Source: Enterobacteriaceae bacterium RIT691 (GTDB lineage Bacteria; Pseudomonadota; Gammaproteobacteria; Enterobacterales; Enterobacteriaceae). From it: a DNA stretch of 64,000 nucleotides. Each line of letters begins with the position of its first letter. Within the stretch, counting starts at the first letter, position 1. The stretch lies in assembly GCA_009668205.1 (NCBI GenBank), contig WJYM01000001.1:62001-126000 (forward strand). The letters run 5' to 3'. The position numbers were made by a program, and so were the translations under genes. A model generated the notes under the pieces. That model made no database searches. It was not told the origin of the DNA and saw only the letters and a program-made list of their open reading frames with translations. Positions 57,999 to 64,000 of this stretch are shown piece after piece.

Positions 57999-59873
57999 AT
58001 GCTGCCTAACCTTTCAGGTGAACACAGCAGCCAGGAAGCACGCTTACGCTCGCAGTTTATATGGTACAGAGCCATAGCGTTGTTGATCCTGATTTCTGCT
58101 ATCGCAGGTTGGTGGATGTTGTACTCCGCCAATCAAACCTCCTGGCTGGCGCTGACCCGCCCACTGATCGCAGCGGCGTTTCTTGGCTATGCCGTCGTTG
58201 AAAACGTCGGGTTCCAGCTTGCTGCTGGTACGGTGCCGCCCGCTGAGCAGGCCATCGTCACCGAGGAAAAAAAGAAGAGACGCTGGCACTTTACCCTCCC
58301 ACCGCGGGTGAAGGGATGGTGTCATCATATCTATCAGCATCTGGTGACGGCAGCCTGTGCCGCGCTGGCGCTGATCCTCATCGACCAAAATTTTTCAGCC
58401 AGTGGCGCACTGACGCCGATCGCTCAGGGCCAGGTGCCCGCCGCGTCTCTCCTGCTGGCGGTCTGCTTCGCACTGTTGGTCTGCGAGAGGATGCTGAGCT
58501 TTCGCCGGATCCGCGCCTGGGTCTCTCAGACGGCCTGTGTCGGTCTGCTGCGGGCACTGTTAAGCATTTGCCTGCTGACCACCGTGGCGTTGGCGGTAAT
58601 CAACACCACGCTGTGGGTGTCACAGTGGATCCTGTATGCCGTCTGCGCGCTGCTGTGGGTGATTGCTGTTGAGTTTCTCCTGCGAGCGCTGGCGACCATT
58701 TGGATAGCCCCCCGTCCGAAGGGGCCTGCGCGTTTTCTGACGCAGAGTCTCATTGCTGAACAGTTCCGCTGGCCGCTGCACCCGCTGCTGTCGCTGCGCA
58801 AAAAAATTGCCGACCACTTTGGCGTGGATATTGGTCAGATTCAGGCCTTCCGCCTGATGGGGAAGATTATCGTCCCTGTCGCTTGTGGTCTCGCGTTTAT
58901 CGGCTGGTTGATGAGTGGACTGAATCAGGTTTCCGTCAATCAACGCGGTGTTTATGAGCGTTTTGGCAACCCGACTGACGTGCTGTTGCCCGGCGTGCAT
59001 ATTGGATTACCGTGGCCATTTGGTCGCGTCCTGCCGGTGGACTACGGCACCGTGCACGAACTGGCGCTGAGCGATGAACAACCCACACAGCCGGTGTCTG
59101 CTGCGGTCGCGAAAGCCAATATCGAAGGCCCGGCACCGATGGACAGCTGGCGTCTGTGGGACAGCAGCCACAGCACCGATCAGGCGCAGGTGATTGCCAG
59201 CGCGGTGGGTGACAAGCAGAGCTTCCAGATTGTGAATATGGACATCCGCCTTATCTGGCGCGTGGGCATGCACGATCGGGACGCGATGAACAGTCTCTAC
59301 CAGACCGATGACCTGCCGACCACCATCCAACGCGTTGCCCGTCAGGTGATGACCCAATATTTCTCGCATCAGCAGCTTGATGAGCTCCTCAACGAACAGC
59401 GCGCGACCATGTCGATGCAGTTAAATCAGCAAATCCAGCAGCGGCTTGATCGGATGAACACCGGGGTCGAACTGCTGTACACCCGCATTGAGTCTATCCA
59501 TCCCCCTGCAGGGGCTGCCAACGCCTACCACGGCGTCCAGGCGGCACAAATTGCCGCCAACGCACAGATTGCCCGTGAAAAGGGCTATGCCGCCTCGCGC
59601 GCCAATGACGCTTTGCGCAAAGCCACAACGGCAACGGACAACGCCCAGGCAATGGCAGGCGAACTTCAGGATAAAGCCACCGCCTCTTTGACGCTTTACA
59701 GCGCGGACTACGAGGCCTGGAAACTCAATCCTGAGGCGTACCTCAATGAGCGCCGCTACCAGTCCTACAGCAAAGCGTTGTCGAAAGCGCCGCTGCTGAT
59801 CCTGGACAGCCAGGTCGCCGGACATAACCCGTCCATGCTCGATTTACGCCAATATTCGCAACCCACCCGATAG
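57999..59873 (+). CDS. Multi-spanning SPFH-domain (HflK-like) membrane protein
   Basis: A 624-residue protein. Residues 1-250 contain about six membrane helices (for example AIALLILISAIAGWWMLY, AASLLLAVCFALLVC, VALAVINTTLWVSQWILYAV). Another helix near 300 (VPVACGLAFIGWLMSGL) leads directly into an SPFH/band-7 domain (SVNQRGVYERFGNPTDVLLPGVHIGLPWPFG) and a coiled-coil tail rich in Ala and Gln. HflK/HflC-type proteins form ring-like membrane complexes around proteases such as FtsH. The large N-terminal membrane part is not found in ordinary HflK. CGGAG precedes the ATG at 57999. It is the first gene of an operon with two more SPFH proteins and a metal ATPase. Confidence 0.82.
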   Translation: MLPNLSGEHSSQEARLRSQFIWYRAIALLILISAIAGWWMLYSANQTSWLALTRPLIAAAFLGYAVVENVGFQLAAGTVPPAEQAIVTEEKKKRRWHFTLPPRVKGWCHHIYQHLVTAACAALALILIDQNFSASGALTPIAQGQVPAASLLLAVCFALLVCERMLSFRRIRAWVSQTACVGLLRALLSICLLTTVALAVINTTLWVSQWILYAVCALLWVIAVEFLLRALATIWIAPRPKGPARFLTQSLIAEQFRWPLHPLLSLRKKIADHFGVDIGQIQAFRLMGKIIVPVACGLAFIGWLMSGLNQVSVNQRGVYERFGNPTDVLLPGVHIGLPWPFGRVLPVDYGTVHELALSDEQPTQPVSAAVAKANIEGPAPMDSWRLWDSSHSTDQAQVIASAVGDKQSFQIVNMDIRLIWRVGMHDRDAMNSLYQTDDLPTTIQRVARQVMTQYFSHQQLDELLNEQRATMSMQLNQQIQQRLDRMNTGVELLYTRIESIHPPAGAANAYHGVQAAQIAANAQIAREKGYAASRANDALRKATTATDNAQAMAGELQDKATASLTLYSADYEAWKLNPEAYLNERRYQSYSKALSKAPLLILDSQVAGHNPSMLDLRQYSQPTR

Positions 59874-59901
59874 CAATGAATAACGAAGGCCAGCGCAAAC
59901 A

Positions 59902-60906
59902 ATGAAAATACGCTCTATCGCCACGCCTGCCACCGCAGGAAAAGTGGGGTTAACAAATACGGTAAAACCCGCCCGTAAACCCACCGCCGCCAAAAAATGG
60001 CTGCGCTACTCTCTTGCCGCTCTGCTGATTCTGCTGGCGGTGCTGACGGCCTGTCTGGTACAGGTTCATGCGGGTAACGCCACGGTGATCACCCGTTTCG
60101 GCAGCCCGGTTCGGGTAATTATGGAACCCGGTCTTGGCTGGCGTCTGCCTGCGCCGTTTGAAACGCCTGTGGAGGTGGATTTACGCAGCCGTTCGACCTC
60201 CAGCGGTTTGCAGGATGTCGGCACCCGTGACGGCCTGCGCGTCCTCGTGCAGGCATGGGCTATCTGGAAGGTCAGCCCGGACCAGCAAAACGTGCTGCGC
60301 TTTATCCGCGCGGTGCAAAACCAGCCTGAGGAAGCTGCGCGTCAAATCCGTACCTTCATCGGTTCGTCTCTGGAAACCACCACCAGCAACTATGCGCTGG
60401 CGGAAATTGTGAACACTGACGGCAAGCAGGTCAAAATCCCGCAGCTTGAACAGCAGATCAAAGATCAGCTGAAAGCACAGCTGCTGAAGAGCTACGGGAT
60501 TGAGCTGATTGACGTTGGGATTGAACGCCTGACCCTGCCTGCCGTGACCCTGAACGCGACCGTCGACAGAATGCGTGCAGAGCGTGAAACCATCGCGACT
60601 GAGCGCACCGCAGAAGGGAACCGTCAGGCGGCGGAAATCCATTCTAAGGCTGACAAAGAAGCCCGCATCATGGAAGCTGACGCCTCGGTGCAAGCCGCGA
60701 CCATCACGGCCAAAGCTCAGCAGGATTCTGCGGCGATTTACGCGAAAGCCTATTCGCTGGATCCGCAGCTTTACAATCTGCTGCGCTCCCTCGACACCCT
60801 GGATGACGTCGTCAACAAAAGCACGCGTATTGTGCTTAGCACGGATGCCGCACCGTTTAAAGCGCTGGTTCAACAACCGGACAACACGGATAAGGCACCG
60901 CAATGA
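59902..60906 (+). CDS. HflC-like SPFH-domain membrane protein
   Basis: A 334-residue protein with one N-terminal membrane helix (YSLAALLILLAVLTACLVQV, residues 36-55). The SPFH domain begins VHAGNATVITRFGSPVRVIMEPGLGWRLP and is followed by a long Ala/Glu/Gln helix (AERETIATERTAEGNRQAAE) and a C-terminal LYNLLRSLDTLDDVVN segment like HflC. It starts 28 bases after the first gene and overlaps the next by four bases. It differs enough from housekeeping HflC to be a paralogue. Confidence 0.85.
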   Translation: MKIRSIATPATAGKVGLTNTVKPARKPTAAKKWLRYSLAALLILLAVLTACLVQVHAGNATVITRFGSPVRVIMEPGLGWRLPAPFETPVEVDLRSRSTSSGLQDVGTRDGLRVLVQAWAIWKVSPDQQNVLRFIRAVQNQPEEAARQIRTFIGSSLETTTSNYALAEIVNTDGKQVKIPQLEQQIKDQLKAQLLKSYGIELIDVGIERLTLPAVTLNATVDRMRAERETIATERTAEGNRQAAEIHSKADKEARIMEADASVQAATITAKAQQDSAAIYAKAYSLDPQLYNLLRSLDTLDDVVNKSTRIVLSTDAAPFKALVQQPDNTDKAPQ

Positions 60907-62132
60907 ACAGGAAACCCGTAACCACTACACCGTGGGGGCAATCCTATCGCATTGCCTTCTTCGGGTTGTACGGTGCAACCCTGTTAGCCGCGCTGGCCTG
61001 GCTGTTTTCCAGCGTTCATCAGATAACGCCGGATAGCCAGGCCGTGGTTTTTCGCTTTGGTAAACCGGTCGCGGTCGAAAGCTCCGGGGTGCTCTTTGCG
61101 TGGCCGAAGCCGGTCGATAACGTCGAGATTATCCCGGGTCCGGCTCGGATCATGCAGCACGACGTTTTACCCTTACAGCGTGCAGAACAGCTGCGACAGC
61201 TGCCTGCCGATATGTATGCTTCCGATGCGGGTGCCGGTGCTGGCTACCAGCTCACCGGCGATGCCGGGGTGGTTCAGCTGAACATGCAGGTGTTTTATCG
61301 CATTGATAACCCTCTGCGCTATGTCCTGCAGCGTCCCCATATCGATGCGTTGATCGACCGCATCGCCCTGCGTGCTTCTACGCTGGTGTGTGCTGGCCGT
61401 GATTTGGACACCGTGCTGGTTGCACGCCCTGAAGCGCTGCAGAACGACACCCATGCGGCTCAGGAGCGTTCCCGTCTGCGCAGTGACCTGAAACAAATGA
61501 TGGAGCGCGATCTGCAGCAGTTATCCGGAAGCGATAACGATCCGGGTATTGTGATTGAACGTGTTGACGTCTCCTCCGCGCTGCCAGATGGCGCCGTGGA
61601 TGCCTTTAACTCGGTGCTCACGGCCAGCCAGCAGGCGGAGAAGAACGTGGCTCAGGCGCAAAACTCCGCGACCCTGCGGATGCAGAAAGCGCAGCAGCAG
61701 GCTGACCGTGTTATCCAACAAGCACAGGCAGGAAGCAGCGAAATGCATGCCCGCGCGGAAGTTGCCACCCAGACCATCACTAAGCTGGCCGAAGCCCGTG
61801 CCAGCGGCAGTGATGCCGGTCTGCTGCAGCGTCTGTGGCGCGAGAGGGTCTCCGCGATCCTTTCCCGTGCAGGAGAGGTGATCACCGTGGAGCCGGAAAA
61901 CAAAAGCCGGTTAGTGCTGCCGGGGCCTAATCCGGCCGCCGACCAGAACAACAGCGCAATGAATTCGGCCCCGACGCCGGATGCCATAACGACCTCGGAT
62001 TGGTCATCTTCGCAAAGCCCGAGCGCCTCCTCGGACACCAACTCGTCCTCAGCGGCAGCGCCGTCCTCAAACATGTCGTCCGCGGAAAAAGCCTCTGCTA
62101 ACGCATCCGCTATCTTTGGAGATCTGCGATGA
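60903..62132 (+). CDS. HflK-like SPFH-domain membrane protein
   Basis: A 409-residue protein with an N-terminal helix (IAFFGLYGATLLAALAWLFS, residues 17-36), an SPFH domain (ITPDSQAVVFRFGKPVAVES, then FYRIDNPLRYVLQRP), an Ala/Gln-rich coiled coil (about 245-300) and a low-complexity Ser/Ala-rich tail (SSSQSPSASSDTNSSSAAAP). The tail may be flexible or protease-sensitive. The start overlaps the previous stop, and its own stop overlaps the ATPase start (ATGA), so all four genes look translationally coupled. Confidence 0.84.
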   Translation: MNRKPVTTTPWGQSYRIAFFGLYGATLLAALAWLFSSVHQITPDSQAVVFRFGKPVAVESSGVLFAWPKPVDNVEIIPGPARIMQHDVLPLQRAEQLRQLPADMYASDAGAGAGYQLTGDAGVVQLNMQVFYRIDNPLRYVLQRPHIDALIDRIALRASTLVCAGRDLDTVLVARPEALQNDTHAAQERSRLRSDLKQMMERDLQQLSGSDNDPGIVIERVDVSSALPDGAVDAFNSVLTASQQAEKNVAQAQNSATLRMQKAQQQADRVIQQAQAGSSEMHARAEVATQTITKLAEARASGSDAGLLQRLWRERVSAILSRAGEVITVEPENKSRLVLPGPNPAADQNNSAMNSAPTPDAITTSDWSSSQSPSASSDTNSSSAAAPSSNMSSAEKASANASAIFGDLR

Positions 62133-64000
62133 GCCATCAGTGTAGTCATGGACATGTTCATATCCATCCAAACTTCAGCCAGGGATTGCTGACGCCGGAA
62201 GAGAAACGGCAGATGACGGTGCAGCTGACGCTCGCCCTCAGCACCATCGGGCTGATCCTGCTGAGCCTGCTGTGGCGTTATATTGCGCCACAGCAGGCGG
62301 CAATCAGCGATATCCTGGCGGGCATTGCCTGGCTTATCGTGGCAGTGCCGGTGTTCAAAGCCGGGCTGCACAGCCTGCGTCACCCCGACCTGCACGGCGT
62401 GACCGATTTGCTGATCGTCCTGGCGATGCTGGGTGCCTGGGCGTTAGGCGATTTAGTCACCGCCGCCGTGTTACCGGTTCTGATGATTTTCGGTCACATG
62501 CTCGAAGAACGCAGCATGATGGGGACCCGCCAGGCGATTGCCGGGCTGACCAAACTGACCCGCAGCAAAACCCGTCGGGTTAACGTAGACGGCACCCTCG
62601 AGCACATCGACAGCCAGTTCATCCGTGAAGGAGATGTGGTTGAAATCCGCGCCGGGGATAACGTGCCTGCCGATGGTAAAATCATCAGCGGTTATGCCAG
62701 CCTCGATGTGGCTTCCATCACCGGTGAATCCGTCCCGCAGGAAGCCGAGCCCGGCAGCGTGGTGTTTGGGGGTTCCATTAACCTGAACGGCCTGCTGCGC
62801 ATGAAAGTGACGCACACCGGTGAACAGTCCACGCTGGGTAAAGTCATCGCGCTGATGAAGGATGCCGAGCAGGCTAAACCGCCCATCACCCGTATGCTGG
62901 AGCGCTACGCCTCCCACTACCTGATTCTGGTCCTGATGATCGCCGCCACGACGTGGTTCTTAACCTATGACGCTCAGGCGATGCTGGCGGTTCTGGTCGC
63001 TGCCTGTCCGTGTGCGCTGGTCCTTTCCGCCCCGGCGACTGCCATGGCGGGCATTGCCGTTGCCGCACGTCACGGGATTTTAATCCGTAACGCCGCCTTC
63101 CTCGAAGAGCTGGCCGATGTGAATGCGTTGATCGTCGACAAAACCGGGACCCTGACCCAGGGTCGCCTGCGTCTGGTCGATTCGGTGCTGGCCGAAGGAC
63201 AGTCCTATGAAGAGGCGCTGAAGCTGGCTTCCGCACTCGGCGCGACCAGTAGCCACCCGGTCAGCCATGCGCTGGCAGAATACGTGAAACCTGACGATAC
63301 GCTGGACGTCACTGACGTGCAGGAAAAGCAGGGTCTTGGCGTCGTGGCGCAAACCGCGAATGGCACCGCGCTGCTGGGCCGTGCCGATCTGTTTGCTGAG
63401 CACGGTGTCACCCCCCTTCCCTTGCCTGAACACGAAGGTCCGTTGGTTGGCGTAGCGCAAAATGGTCAGTTCCTCGGCTGGTTCCTGTTGGCCGATACGC
63501 TGCGACCGGAAGCGGCAGCTGCACTGCGTGAGCTGGACGAGCTGGGGATCGAGAAAAAGATGTTGCTGACCGGCGACCGTCTTGCGGCCGCCAACAAGGT
63601 GGCGAAATCGCTGGGTATTGAAGACGTGGTTGCCCAGGCGCTGCCTTCGACCAAGCTGCAGGAAGTGCAAAAGGCCGTTGACGGCAACTGGCGTCCTCTG
63701 GTGGTCGGCGATGGCATTAACGATGCGCTGGCACTGAAGGCGGGTGCCGTCGGGATCGCGATGGGTGCCAACGGTGCGGATATCGCGCTGGTTTCCGCCG
63801 ACGTGGTACTGACCGGCAGCGACCTGCGTCGTCTGCCTACCGCGATTCGCCTCAGCCGTAAATGCCGTACCACACTGATGGTCAACGTCTTTATCGGCCT
63901 GGGGTGGACCATTCTGATCGTGGCGGCCGCCGCACTGGGCCTGTTAGGCGGTGCCGGTGCGCTGATTGCCGCACTGCTGCACAACCTCAGTACCCTGATG
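62129..64000 (+). CDS. Heavy-metal P1B-type ATPase, 3' end outside window
   Basis: The first 624 residues of a metal-translocating P-type ATPase; the frame is open to the window end. TGES is at 198-201, the membrane metal-binding CPC at 293-295 and the phosphorylated DKTGT at 337-341. SHPVSH and GDGIND follow in the nucleotide-binding region. The N-terminus has no CxxC HMA domain, only a His-rich tail (MSHQCSHGHVHIH). CPC is used by Cu, Zn and Cd pumps, so the metal is not decided. Being co-transcribed with three SPFH proteins is unusual. Export across the inner membrane is the expected role. Confidence 0.9.
   Translation, partial: MSHQCSHGHVHIHPNFSQGLLTPEEKRQMTVQLTLALSTIGLILLSLLWRYIAPQQAAISDILAGIAWLIVAVPVFKAGLHSLRHPDLHGVTDLLIVLAMLGAWALGDLVTAAVLPVLMIFGHMLEERSMMGTRQAIAGLTKLTRSKTRRVNVDGTLEHIDSQFIREGDVVEIRAGDNVPADGKIISGYASLDVASITGESVPQEAEPGSVVFGGSINLNGLLRMKVTHTGEQSTLGKVIALMKDAEQAKPPITRMLERYASHYLILVLMIAATTWFLTYDAQAMLAVLVAACPCALVLSAPATAMAGIAVAARHGILIRNAAFLEELADVNALIVDKTGTLTQGRLRLVDSVLAEGQSYEEALKLASALGATSSHPVSHALAEYVKPDDTLDVTDVQEKQGLGVVAQTANGTALLGRADLFAEHGVTPLPLPEHEGPLVGVAQNGQFLGWFLLADTLRPEAAAALRELDELGIEKKMLLTGDRLAAANKVAKSLGIEDVVAQALPSTKLQEVQKAVDGNWRPLVVGDGINDALALKAGAVGIAMGANGADIALVSADVVLTGSDLRRLPTAIRLSRKCRTTLMVNVFIGLGWTILIVAAAALGLLGGAGALIAALLHNLSTLM

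Overview
The window is a stretch of a chromosome from the family Enterobacteriaceae. Many proteins align along nearly their whole length, from memory, with E. coli K-12 counterparts (CaiDE, Psp, Sap, FabI, Rnb, PyrF, LapAB, AcnA, CysB, TopA, SohB, RluB). The backbone follows the E. coli psp-sap-fabI-rnb-osmB-pyrF-acnA-cysB-topA-btuR-rnm order, but with insertions and losses. An intact rpfF next to rpfR and a Serratia/Yersinia-type ferric ABC transporter point to the Enterobacter/Cronobacter/Leclercia side of the family rather than Escherichia. The species cannot be fixed from this sequence alone.

Layout. 1-2.8 kb: end of the carnitine operon (caiD, caiE), its activator caiF, and an Aes-type esterase. 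2.9-8.2 kb: ycjF, ycjX and pspDCBA, divergent from pspF, with a sigma-54 promoter in front of pspA; pspE is absent. 8.4-13.5 kb: an accessory unit of an MFS transporter and an M20 amidohydrolase, divergent from a very large AraC-type regulator with a C-terminal glycosidase-like region. 13.5-18.8 kb: sapABCDF. 19.2-20.6 kb: two IprA/YaiV-like regulators. 21-25 kb: fabI, yciW, rnb. 25.3-28.2 kb: rpfR and rpfF, a diffusible-signal-factor quorum-sensing pair acting through cyclic-di-GMP. 28.4-34.6 kb: yciZ, yciT, osmB, yciH, pyrF, lapB, lapA, pgpB, ribA. 34.6-35.8 kb: a second tryptophanyl-tRNA synthetase preceded by a short leader ORF with two adjacent Trp codons. 35.9-39.3 kb: acnA and the small genes ymiC, yciX, ymiA. 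39.9-43.3 kb: a ferric-iron ABC transporter with a possible Fur site. 43.4-47.2 kb: cysB and topA.

47.5-51.5 kb is a small AT-rich integrated element between topA and yciN. It has a tyrosine recombinase, a 20/23-bp imperfect direct repeat at the two ends, three regularly spaced 22-bp imperfect palindromes, a protein with a HEPN-type RNxxxH motif, a predicted exported protein and small ORFs of unknown function. It is the least explained part of the window. 51.6-57.8 kb returns to the backbone: yciN, sohB, yciK, btuR, rluB, an outer-membrane-protein remnant where E. coli has yciQ, yciO and rnm. From 58 kb to the end, where E. coli has the trp operon, lies a four-gene operon: three SPFH-domain (HflK/HflC-like) proteins and a heavy-metal-type P1B ATPase that runs off the window.

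In function, the backbone covers envelope stress (psp), peptide and polyamine handling (sap), LPS control (lapAB), fatty-acid and nucleotide synthesis, RNA decay and DNA supercoiling. The accessory genes add carnitine metabolism, cell-cell signalling, iron uptake, possible metal export and a possible RNase-based defence module. No tRNA, rRNA, insertion sequence or CRISPR array was recognised.
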